Positions 57,153 through 64,000 of a stretch of 64,000 bases of DNA are shown here, one piece after another. Source of the stretch: DASZGL01 sp035938875 (lineage in GTDB: Bacteria > Chloroflexota > Dormibacteria > Aeolococcales > Aeolococcaceae); NCBI GenBank assembly GCA_035938875.1, contig DASZGL010000033.1:40216-104215 (forward strand), read 5' to 3'. Positions within the stretch are counted from its first letter, which is position 1, and each line of letters starts with the position of its first letter. Under the pieces are notes generated by a model. That model saw nothing but the letters and a program-made list of their open reading frames with translations, did no database searches and was not told the DNA's origin. A program made the position numbers and the translations under genes.

Positions 57153-58967
57153 ATGCCCGATGACGACGTCGATGACGCACTCGAGGCGGGACTGCCCCTG
57201 GAGACGCCCACCGAGCTGAGCCTCGACATCTTGCGGCACAGCGGAGCGCACCTCCTCGCCGCGGCCGTGGTCGATCTCTTTGACGGTGCGCAATACGACG
57301 TCGGTCCGGCCATCAGCGAAGGGTTCTTCTACAACTTCCGTCTCCCCGAGGGGCGCACGTTTTCCGAAGATGACCTCGTCGCCATCGAGGCGAGAATGAC
57401 GCAGCTGGTCGAGCAACGGCTGCCCTTTGTGCGCGAGGTCATGACGCGCGGCGAGGCCAGGAAGCTGTTCGAGTCGATGGGTCAATCCTTCAAGGTCGAC
57501 ATCATCGACCGCATGGCAGATCAGGTCGAGAATGTCGGAATCTACCGGACCGGCGACTTCATCGACCTGTGCCGCGGCCCCCACGTCCCCGACACCGGCT
57601 GGTTGGGCGCGGTCCGCCTGCTCCGTGTGGCCGGCGTGTACTGGCGCGGCGACGAGCGCAACGAGCAGCTGCAGCGCATCTATGGCACCGCCTGGTTCGA
57701 AAAGGCAGACCTCGACGCCTACCTGGAGCGGCTTGCCGAGGCGGAGCGGCGCGACCACCGCCGGCTGGGCCGCGACCTCGACCTCTTCAGCGTCAGCGAG
57801 GAGCTGGGCGGCGGCCTGGTCCTCTGGCACCCTCGAGGCGGCGTCATCCGCAACGTCATCGAGGACTACTGGCGCGATGCCCATCGCCGCGGCGGATACG
57901 ACCTCGTCTTCAGCCCGCACATCGCCCAGCGTGGTTTGTGGGAGACCAGCGGCCACGTCAACTTCTTCGCCGAGAGCATGTACGGACCGATGTTCATCGA
58001 CGAACGGCCCTACCAGCTCAAGCCGATGAACTGTCCCTTTCACATCCTCATCTACAAGGGCAGAACACGGTCCTACCGAGACCTGCCCCTGCGTTTCGCC
58101 GAGCTGGGCACGGTGTACCGATACGAGCGCAGCGGCGTGCTCCACGGCCTGCTCCGCGTACGCGGATTCACCCAGGACGATGCCCACATCTTCTGCCGCC
58201 CCGATCAGATCGATACCGAGATCGGACGCGTCGTCGACTTCTGCCTGGAGATGTTCAACGGTTTCGGCTTCAGCGAGCTGGCCATCTATCTCAGCACCAA
58301 GCCGGAGAAGGCGCAGGGTCGAGACGAAGACTGGCGCCGGGCCGAGGCGGCGCTGGAGAACCAGCTGCTGCTGCGCGACATCGCCTACACACTCGACGAG
58401 GGTGGCGGCTCCTTCTACGGACCGAAGATCGACATGAAGGTCCTCGACGCCCTGGGCCGCGAGTGGCAGTGCGCCACGGTGCAGTTCGACTTCACGCAGC
58501 CGGAGAACTTCAGCCTCGAGTACGTCGCCGAGGACGGGTCGCGGCACCGTCCGGTGATGGTCCACCGGGCGTTGCTGGGGAGCATGGAACGGTTCTTCGG
58601 TGTGCTGGTCGAGCACTACGCGGGTCACTTTCCGCTATGGCTTGCGCCGACGCAGTGCGAGATCGTCCCGGTGCAGGACGACGTGCCCGAGGTCCTCGAC
58701 TACGCGGCCGCGCTGGCCGCGCGGATGGACCAGGCGGGCCTGCGTGCCGCGGTGAGCGACAAGCCGGGTGAGCGCATGCAGGCGCGGATCCGTGACGCCG
58801 AGCTGCTCAAGGTGCCCTACATCGTCGTCGTCGGCCGCCGGGACGTCGAACGCGGCGACGACGTCGTCAACGTCCGCGATACGCGCCGCGGCGGACAGGA
58901 GAACCTGCCCGCCGGCGAGTTGGTGGAGCGCCTGGCTCGTGAGGTCGCAGAGCGGCGGCCGGCATGA
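57153..58967 (+). CDS. thrS: threonyl-tRNA synthetase without TGS domain
   Basis: Class II synthetase for tRNA-Thr. The 604-residue protein begins almost directly with the editing domain (ILRHSGAHLLAAAVVDLFDG, His-x3-His; later DFIDLCRGPHVPDTG with the editing Cys), followed by the catalytic domain (LKPMNCPFHILIYKGRTRSY, RYERSGVLHGLLRVRGFTQD, GSFYGPKIDM, MVHRALLGSMERFFGVLVEH) and the anticodon domain. The usual N-terminal TGS domain of about 60 residues is missing. ATG 57153 follows a -10 box, and there is no room upstream for a longer protein. Confidence 0.94.
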   Translation: MPDDDVDDALEAGLPLETPTELSLDILRHSGAHLLAAAVVDLFDGAQYDVGPAISEGFFYNFRLPEGRTFSEDDLVAIEARMTQLVEQRLPFVREVMTRGEARKLFESMGQSFKVDIIDRMADQVENVGIYRTGDFIDLCRGPHVPDTGWLGAVRLLRVAGVYWRGDERNEQLQRIYGTAWFEKADLDAYLERLAEAERRDHRRLGRDLDLFSVSEELGGGLVLWHPRGGVIRNVIEDYWRDAHRRGGYDLVFSPHIAQRGLWETSGHVNFFAESMYGPMFIDERPYQLKPMNCPFHILIYKGRTRSYRDLPLRFAELGTVYRYERSGVLHGLLRVRGFTQDDAHIFCRPDQIDTEIGRVVDFCLEMFNGFGFSELAIYLSTKPEKAQGRDEDWRRAEAALENQLLLRDIAYTLDEGGGSFYGPKIDMKVLDALGREWQCATVQFDFTQPENFSLEYVAEDGSRHRPVMVHRALLGSMERFFGVLVEHYAGHFPLWLAPTQCEIVPVQDDVPEVLDYAAALAARMDQAGLRAAVSDKPGERMQARIRDAELLKVPYIVVVGRRDVERGDDVVNVRDTRRGGQENLPAGELVERLAREVAERRPA

Positions 58968-58979
58968 CGCAACCCGAGT

Positions 58980-59007
58980 TTGCCGTTCCGCGGACCCGTG
59001 GTATAGT
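58980..59007 (+). promoter_or_regulatory. infC operon promoter
   Basis: -35 TTGCCG (58980-58985), 16-base spacer, -10 TATAGT (59002-59007). Transcription would start near 59014, giving a leader of about 180 nt before infC, long enough for the attenuator described next. Confidence 0.55.
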
Positions 59008-59089
59008 CCCGCCCGGACGCCCGAGAGGGCTCCGCGAAGAGGGTGTCGTGCCGGTGCGGCCCACACCTCCCCGGGCCGGCCTTGGGGGG

Positions 59090-59135
59090 TCCAGAACCGT
59101 CGACTGGATAGCGGCTGCTGTCCAGTTCTTTTTTT
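59090..59135 (+). terminator. intrinsic terminator/antiterminator in the infC leader
   Basis: ACTGGATAGC (59103-59112) pairs with GCTGTCCAGT (59117-59126) around loop GGCT, a ten-base-pair stem with one G-T wobble, followed by TCTTTTTTT (59127-59135). This is a strong Rho-independent terminator between promoter and infC. TCCAG at 59090-59094 can instead pair with CTGGA at 59104-59108, which would break the terminator stem. Such an exchange is the pattern of transcription attenuation; in Bacillus the infC-rpmI-rplT leader is controlled by L20. Confidence 0.65.
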
Positions 59136-59195
59136 CCACGGAAGCCCGGTCGCAGGCGACCGGAGCGGCCAACCGACATTGGAGGACCCCGACCC

Positions 59196-59903
59196 ATCGC
59201 GTTTCGTGAGCTCCGCGTCAACGACCAGATCCGCATCCCCAACGTTCGTCTCTTCGATGACACAACGCAGGAGGCCCTGGGGATCGTCCCCATCGATAGA
59301 GCCCGGCAGCTGGCCGCGGAGCGGGAGCTAGACCTCGTCGAGGTGGCACCGCAGGCGCAACCGCCTGTCTGCCGTCTCATGGACTACGGGCGCTACAAGT
59401 TCGAGGCCCTGAAGAGAGAAAAGGAGAGCCGCAAGGAACACAACGTCATCCGCCTCAAGGAGATGAAGCTGCGCCCCAAGATCTCGGAGCACGACTTCCA
59501 GACGAAGTACGGCTACGTGCGCCACTTCCTCGCCGACGGTGACAAGGTCAAGCTGACGATCATGTTCCGCGGACGCGAAATGGTGCACCAGGAGTACGGC
59601 CGCAAGCTGCTCGACCGCATGGCTCTAGAGCTCAAGGACGTTGCCATCATCGAGCGCAACCCGCTGGTCGAAGGCCGCAACATGATCATGATCCTCAGCC
59701 CCCTGGCGAAGAAGCAGGCCAAAGGGACGCAGCACGCCGACTCGGCGAGAGCAGGTGGTCCGTCCGGCGGCAGGGTGCAGCGCTCCAGGGCCGGCTCCGA
59801 CGAGGCTTCCCCAGCGATTGTGGTGGCCGTCGGCAGCAGCGCGGATGACGGTGAAACCAGCACAGCGCGGAGCAGTGAAGATGCCAAAGATCCGAACCCA
59901 TAA
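59196..59903 (+). CDS. infC: translation initiation factor IF-3, ATC start codon
   Basis: Keeps ribosomal subunits apart and checks start-codon choice. Family sequence begins FRELRVNDQIRIPNVRLFDD, then DLVEVAPQAQPPVCRLMDYG, RYKFEALKREKESRKEHNVI and MKLRPKISEHDFQTKYGYVR. In this frame there is no ATG, GTG or TTG between the TAG at 59109 and the conserved region; ATC 59196, ten bases after GGAGG (59181-59185), is the best start and leaves a 235-residue protein. Non-AUG starts are the known autoregulatory device of infC. An in-frame ATT at 59178 is the alternative. The C-terminus has a 65-residue Ser/Ala/Asp-rich extension that overlaps rpmI by 23 bases. Confidence 0.9.
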   Translation: MAFRELRVNDQIRIPNVRLFDDTTQEALGIVPIDRARQLAAERELDLVEVAPQAQPPVCRLMDYGRYKFEALKREKESRKEHNVIRLKEMKLRPKISEHDFQTKYGYVRHFLADGDKVKLTIMFRGREMVHQEYGRKLLDRMALELKDVAIIERNPLVEGRNMIMILSPLAKKQAKGTQHADSARAGGPSGGRVQRSRAGSDEASPAIVVAVGSSADDGETSTARSSEDAKDPNP

Positions 59904-60078
59904 GGGAACTCAGAAGCGCTTCCGGATCACCTCGACAGGAAAGGTGATGCGGCGGCACGCCTTCCGTTCCCACCTGCTCGAGCACAAGAGCGGTAAGCGC
60001 AAGCGGCTGTACAACAGGCAGCACGAGGTCGCGCCACAGGACGTGCGCGAGGTCAAGCGGGCCGCTCCGTACCTGTAG
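59881..60078 (+). CDS. rpmI: 50S ribosomal protein L35
   Basis: Small basic ribosomal protein, 65 residues: MPKIRTHKGTQKRFRITSTG, KVMRRHAFRSHLLEHKSGKR, KRLYNRQHEVAPQDVREVKR. This is the full family length. The ATG lies 23 bases inside the 3' end of infC, so translation is likely coupled to infC. rplT follows after 21 bases. Confidence 0.96.
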   Translation: MPKIRTHKGTQKRFRITSTGKVMRRHAFRSHLLEHKSGKRKRLYNRQHEVAPQDVREVKRAAPYL

Positions 60079-60099
60079 GGGCGAGGAGGAGATCTCATC

Positions 60100-60462
60100 A
60101 TGGCCAGGGTGAAGCGAGGCGTCACCGGACGCGCACGGCACAAGAAGGTCCTCGAGCTCGCCGAGGGTTTCAGCGGCACGCATCGGCGTCTCTTCAAGCC
60201 CGCCAACGAGGCGGTGATGCATTCCTTGGCGTACGCCTACCGTGACCGCAAGCAGCGCAAGGGAGACATGCGCGGTCTGTGGATCGCGCGGATCAACGCG
60301 GCGGCGAGACAGAATGGGCTCGCCTACAGCCAGTTCGTCCACGGCCTCCGCGCAGCGGGTGTCGAGGTCAATCGCAAGATGCTGGCGGACATCGCCGTGC
60401 ACGACGCCGCCGCTTTTGCTCAGCTGGTGGAGGTCGCGAGGGGCGCAACCGCTCCGGCGTGA
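60100..60462 (+). CDS. rplT: 50S ribosomal protein L20
   Basis: Early-assembly 23S rRNA-binding protein of 120 residues: MARVKRGVTGRARHKKVLEL, AEGFSGTHRRLFKPANEAVM, YAYRDRKQRKGDMRGLWIAR, INAAARQNGLAYSQFVHGLR. A clear GGAGGAG stretch (about 60086-60092) precedes the ATG. In other bacteria L20 represses its own operon through the leader, which makes the leader hairpins at 59090-59135 relevant. The stop overlaps pheS. Confidence 0.97.
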   Translation: MARVKRGVTGRARHKKVLELAEGFSGTHRRLFKPANEAVMHSLAYAYRDRKQRKGDMRGLWIARINAAARQNGLAYSQFVHGLRAAGVEVNRKMLADIAVHDAAAFAQLVEVARGATAPA

Positions 60463-61529
60463 GCGCCAACACCACGGCGGGGCGGGTGTCCACCGGTGAC
60501 GGCGGCGGGCTCGAGGACGTCCACGCCATCGCGGCGCGGGCCCTCGATGAGGTCAACGGTGCCGCCGACCTCGCCGCGCTGGAGCGGATCCGCAATCTCT
60601 ACCTGGGGCGAGGTGACGGCCTGCTCAGCGCGCAACGCAAGCGCATCGGCCAGATCGTTGACGCTGAAGCACGGCGACAGGCAGGACAGACGGTCAACGA
60701 CCTGTATGCGCGCGTCGAGGACGCACTGGTCGAGCGGCGCCAGGCACTGGAGCGAGAGGCGGAGGCGGTGCGCGCCCACCAGGAGAGCATCGACCTCACC
60801 AGGCCGCCCCAGGCACTGAAGCGCGGCCATCTCCATCCCGTCAGCCGCTGCGCGCGGGAGATTCGCCGGATCTTCTCCCACCTGGGCTACCTGGTGGTGA
60901 GCGGACCCGAAATCGAGTACGAGCGCTACAACTTCGAGCTCATCAACATGCCGCCGGGACATCCGACCCGCGATCTCCAGGACACCTTCTGGGTCGACGA
61001 CGCCCGGCTGCTGCGCACCCACACCTCGCCGGTGCAGATCCGCAGCATGATCGCTCTTGGTGCGCCGTTGCGCGTCATCGTCCCCGGAAAGGTCTTCCGG
61101 CGCGACTATGACGCGACCCACTTCCCCATGTTCCACCAGGTCGAGGGGCTCTGCGTCGACGAGGGCATCGCCCTGAGCGATCTCAAGGGAACGCTGGAGT
61201 TCTTCGCCCGCTCGATGTTCGGCAGCGAGCGCGCCATCCGTCTGCGCCCTCATCACTTCGCGTATACCGAACCATCGCTCGAGGTCGACGTCAGCTGCAT
61301 GGTGTGCGGTGGCGACGGCTGTCACACCTGCAGAGGGAGCGGTTGGATCGAGATCCTGGGCAGTGGCATGGTCCATCCCAACGTCCTGCGCAACGGTGGC
61401 ATCGATCCTGAGCGCTACAGCGGATTCGCCTTCGGCGCCGGTATCGAGCGCATCGCTCAGCTGGCCTGGGGCATCGACGATGGACGTCTCCTCTACGAGA
61501 ACGACCTGCGTTTCACCAGGCAGGCATGA
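60459..61529 (+). CDS. pheS: phenylalanyl-tRNA synthetase alpha subunit
   Basis: Catalytic subunit of the alpha2-beta2 PheRS. The 356-residue protein has an N-terminal coiled coil (about residues 15-110), then RGHLHPVSRCAREIRRIFSH, LGYLVVSGPEIEYERYNFEL, RTHTSPVQIRSMI, KVFRRDYDATHFPMFHQVEG and motif 3 area YSGFAFGAGIERIAQLAWGI. A Cys-rich loop VSCMVCGGDGCHTCRGSGWI lies before motif 3, as in many bacterial PheS. GTG 60459 overlaps the rplT stop; the stop overlaps pheT. Confidence 0.96.
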   Translation: MSANTTAGRVSTGDGGGLEDVHAIAARALDEVNGAADLAALERIRNLYLGRGDGLLSAQRKRIGQIVDAEARRQAGQTVNDLYARVEDALVERRQALEREAEAVRAHQESIDLTRPPQALKRGHLHPVSRCAREIRRIFSHLGYLVVSGPEIEYERYNFELINMPPGHPTRDLQDTFWVDDARLLRTHTSPVQIRSMIALGAPLRVIVPGKVFRRDYDATHFPMFHQVEGLCVDEGIALSDLKGTLEFFARSMFGSERAIRLRPHHFAYTEPSLEVDVSCMVCGGDGCHTCRGSGWIEILGSGMVHPNVLRNGGIDPERYSGFAFGAGIERIAQLAWGIDDGRLLYENDLRFTRQA

Positions 61530-63991
61530 AGGTCTCCCTGCGCTGGATGCGCGACTACGCGGCCCTCGACGCACCCCTGACCACACTGGTGCAGGCGTTG
61601 GTCGACACCGGAACCGAGGTCGAGGAGGTGCACCACGAGGCTGAGGGAGCTGTGGTGGCTCGGGTGCTGTCGCTGTCGCCGGTTCCCGAATCGAGCAAAG
61701 GTGTGCTCTTCGCCGATATCGACACAGGCGGCGGCCCGGTTCGCGTCCTCACCGGCGCGCCCAATCTTCGTGTCGGCGACCTGGTCCCCTACGCCCCACC
61801 GCAGACCACGTTGCCCGGCCTGGACGAGCCGCTGGGAGTTCGTGCCATGTTCGGCGGTAAATACAAATCGCCGGGAATGCTGTGTTCGGCGGTGGAGCTC
61901 GGGCTCGGCGACGACGCCGACGGCATCATGGTGCTCGATCGCGGCGTCCCCGGGCAGCCACTGCACGAAGTGCTGAATCTCGACACGGTCTTCGAGGTGG
62001 AGATCACCCCGAACCGTCCCGATTGCCTCGGCCACGTCGGCGTCGCCCGTGAGCTGGCGGCGGCTCTCGGCGAGACGCTGCGGGAGCCGCCCGCCGAGGT
62101 CCCGGAGAGCCTGGTCTCAGCGGCCTCGATGGCAGGCCGCGTTTCCCTGCGAGTGGAAGACCCTGTCGGCTGCCCGCGCTTCTGCATGCGCATCATCGAG
62201 GACGTCGCCGTCGGTCCATCACCGGGGTGGCTGCAGCGGCGGCTGCGCACGGTGGGACTGCGTCCCATCAACAACGTCGTCGACATCACCAACTACGTGG
62301 CCGCCGAGCTCGCCCAGCCGCTGCACGCGTTCGACCTCGAGCGGTTCCGCGCAACCGCGGGAACCGGAGGATCGCTCGCCGAGGTGGTGGTGCGCCGCGG
62401 CCGGGGTGAGCGTCTGCTCTGTCTCGACGACGTGGAGCGCGCAGTCGGACAGGAGGACCTGGTGGTCTGCGCCGGCGAGGTCCCGGTGTCGATCGCCGGT
62501 GTCATCGGCGGCGCCGGCACCGCCGTTGATGGGGCCACGCGATCCGTTCTGCTCGAGGCGGCGAGCTGGGACGGCCCGGCCATCCGGGCGACCTCGCGAC
62601 GGCTGGGGGTCCGCACCGAGGCCTCGTCCCGGTTCGAGAAGGGTCTCAGCGACACCCTGCCGCCTCTCGCCCTGGAGCGCGCCGCGGCGTTGATCGCCGA
62701 GCTGAGCGGCGGTCGAGTCCTCCGCGACGTCGCCGATGACCACACCGGCGCACTGCCCGCCCCGGCGACCATCGAGGTTGGGGGCGGAGCCCTCGAGAGC
62801 ATCCTCGGCTGCGCCGTCGACCCCGAGGAGGCCGCGACAGTTCTGGCCCGGCTCGGCTTCGCCGTCGAGCAGGACGGTCACACCCTGTGGGTCACGCCGC
62901 CGCACTTTCGCCGCGACGTCAGCCTGGTCGTCGACGTCGCCGAAGAGGTGGGGCGGTCGCTCGGCTATGCCCGGGTGCCGGCCACCCTCCCCGGCCGGCG
63001 TACCACGGTCGAAGCCCTGGCACCGGCCTTCCCGCTCGAGGAGCGCGTACGCGACGTGTGCATCGGCGCCGGCTACGACGAGGCGATCACCTACGCGTTC
63101 CTCTCGCCTGCCCAGGTGGGGATGCTGTCGGGGATGGGCGAGGGGCTGGCGCCGATTCGCCTGCTCAACCCTCTGAGCGAGGAGTGGAGCGTGATGCGCA
63201 CCTCGCTGCTTCCCGGTCTCTGCCTGGCGGTCGCCACCAACCTCAGCCGGGGACTGTCCGACGTCTCGATGTTCGAGATCGGCCGCGCCTACTGGGAGGG
63301 GCAGCGCCAATCGGCTCCCCTGGGATCGACTCCTGACGGCGCCGACCGCGGCCTGCCTCGACTTCCTGCTGAACCTCTGTTGCTGGCACTGGTGTCACAA
63401 ACTGGTGACGGTGACGGCGATACAGCAGCGGCTCTGCTCCGCACGTGCCAGTCGGTGGTAGCGTTCCTCGGTCGCGACCTGGCCGATGCAGCGGTCACCG
63501 CTGACAACGCGGACATTCCCGGAATGCGTGCCGGCCGGTCGGGACGCCTGCTCATGGAGGGACGTGACGTGGGTCTGCTCGGCGAGCTGGACTCCGCGAC
63601 CATGGCGACACTCGACCTCAGGGGGCGGGTGGTCGTCGCCGAGCTGCGCCTCGATGCCGTTGCCCCGGAGGTTCCCCGAACGCCGCGATTCCGTCCACCT
63701 CCGCGGATGCCGGCGGTGATCCGTGATCTGTCAGTCGTCGTCCCCGACGAGGAGCGCGCCGGCGTCGCCGACAGCGTGATCCGCGAGGCGGGAGGTCACT
63801 TGCTCGAAGACGTCGAGCAGATCGACGAATTCCGCGATCCCGCGCGCCTTGGGCCGGGGCGCAAGGCCTGGACGTTCCGCCTCACCTACCGCGCTGCCGA
63901 CCGGACTCTCACCGGCGCCGAAGCCCAGCCCGTGCACGAGGCCATCATCGCCGCGCTGGCGATACGATGCCACGCCGAGGTGCGCGCGTGA
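61526..63991 (+). CDS. pheT: phenylalanyl-tRNA synthetase beta subunit
   Basis: Structural and editing subunit of PheRS, complete at 821 residues. Visible are the N-terminal B1 domain (MKVSLRWMRDYAALDAPLTT), the EMAP/tRNA-binding-like domain (VVARVLSLSPVPESSKGVLF), LEVEITPNRPDCLGHVGVAR-type segment VEITPNRPDCLGHVGVAREL, the B3/B4 editing domain, the B5 domain and the C-terminal anticodon-binding domain (RFPPPPRMPAVIRDLS-like RFRPPPRMPAVIRDLSVVVP). A GTG at 63988 overlaps the stop and may start the next gene, of which only four codons are in the window. Confidence 0.95.
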   Translation: MKVSLRWMRDYAALDAPLTTLVQALVDTGTEVEEVHHEAEGAVVARVLSLSPVPESSKGVLFADIDTGGGPVRVLTGAPNLRVGDLVPYAPPQTTLPGLDEPLGVRAMFGGKYKSPGMLCSAVELGLGDDADGIMVLDRGVPGQPLHEVLNLDTVFEVEITPNRPDCLGHVGVARELAAALGETLREPPAEVPESLVSAASMAGRVSLRVEDPVGCPRFCMRIIEDVAVGPSPGWLQRRLRTVGLRPINNVVDITNYVAAELAQPLHAFDLERFRATAGTGGSLAEVVVRRGRGERLLCLDDVERAVGQEDLVVCAGEVPVSIAGVIGGAGTAVDGATRSVLLEAASWDGPAIRATSRRLGVRTEASSRFEKGLSDTLPPLALERAAALIAELSGGRVLRDVADDHTGALPAPATIEVGGGALESILGCAVDPEEAATVLARLGFAVEQDGHTLWVTPPHFRRDVSLVVDVAEEVGRSLGYARVPATLPGRRTTVEALAPAFPLEERVRDVCIGAGYDEAITYAFLSPAQVGMLSGMGEGLAPIRLLNPLSEEWSVMRTSLLPGLCLAVATNLSRGLSDVSMFEIGRAYWEGQRQSAPLGSTPDGADRGLPRLPAEPLLLALVSQTGDGDGDTAAALLRTCQSVVAFLGRDLADAAVTADNADIPGMRAGRSGRLLMEGRDVGLLGELDSATMATLDLRGRVVVAELRLDAVAPEVPRTPRFRPPPRMPAVIRDLSVVVPDEERAGVADSVIREAGGHLLEDVEQIDEFRDPARLGPGRKAWTFRLTYRAADRTLTGAEAQPVHEAIIAALAIRCHAEVRA

Positions 63992-64000
63992 GAGTTATTG

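Overview
This 64-kb window is a high-GC chromosomal segment in which every gene I can support lies on the + strand, mostly head to tail with 4-base stop/start overlaps (ATGA or GTGA) and many GTG starts. Nearly all genes are core bacterial genes. The gene order (rpsB-tsf-pyrH-frr-uppS-cdsA-dxr-rseP-ispG-proS; aroKB-aroQ-efp-Asp23-nusB-xseAB-tlyA-nadK-recN-scpAB-rluB-cmk; thrS-infC-rpmI-rplT-pheST), the Asp23-type protein, the SigB-like sigma factor and the baseplate-J-like membrane protein fit an uncultivated Terrabacteria lineage near Chloroflexota, such as Dormibacterota. That placement is inference. I see no rRNA, CRISPR array, insertion sequence or prophage.

Layout. 1-5.7 kb: end of dprA, topA, hslVU. 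5.8-14.1 kb: translation factors (rpsB, tsf, frr) joined to UMP kinase and to isoprenoid, phospholipid and envelope genes (uppS, cdsA, dxr, rseP, ispG). 14.1-21.0 kb: proS, relA, hisS, aspS. 21.0-24.1 kb: the least conserved part, with a candidate structured RNA, a small membrane protein, a TetR regulator with a possible operator, a small membrane-anchored protein, and an RsbW-like protein overlapping a SigB-type sigma factor. 24.2-33.5 kb: alaS, an FtsA-like ATPase with a baseplate-J-like membrane protein, ruvX, mltG, aroE, a prepilin peptidase and a PH-domain membrane protein. 33.5-45.9 kb: shikimate genes, EF-P, NusB, exonuclease VII, NAD kinase, RecN, ScpAB, RluB, Cmk and an acyltransferase. 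46.0-55.9 kb: DinG, a split glutamine-dependent NAD synthetase, rsmI, metG, tatD, rsmA and an MFS transporter. 56.1-64.0 kb: a zinc-ribbon protein, tRNA-Val(GAC), an unusual intergenic region with repeats and DnaA-box-like sites, another small Cys-rich protein, thrS, infC with an attenuator-like leader, rpmI, rplT, pheS and pheT.

The main things to re-examine are: (1) a 14-codon mini-gene at 33541 that reproduces the N-terminus of chorismate synthase (AroC) exactly where aroC would be expected, apparently a relic of a deleted aroC; (2) a roughly 190-nt candidate structured RNA at 20997 with a promoter at its 5' end and long-range stems reminiscent of 6S RNA; (3) a recurring arrangement in which a -10 box sits 6-11 nt before the start codon, pointing to many leaderless mRNAs; (4) an infC leader with mutually exclusive hairpins, a U-tract terminator and a non-AUG (ATC) start; (5) an FtsA-like plus baseplate-J-like gene pair of unknown role.
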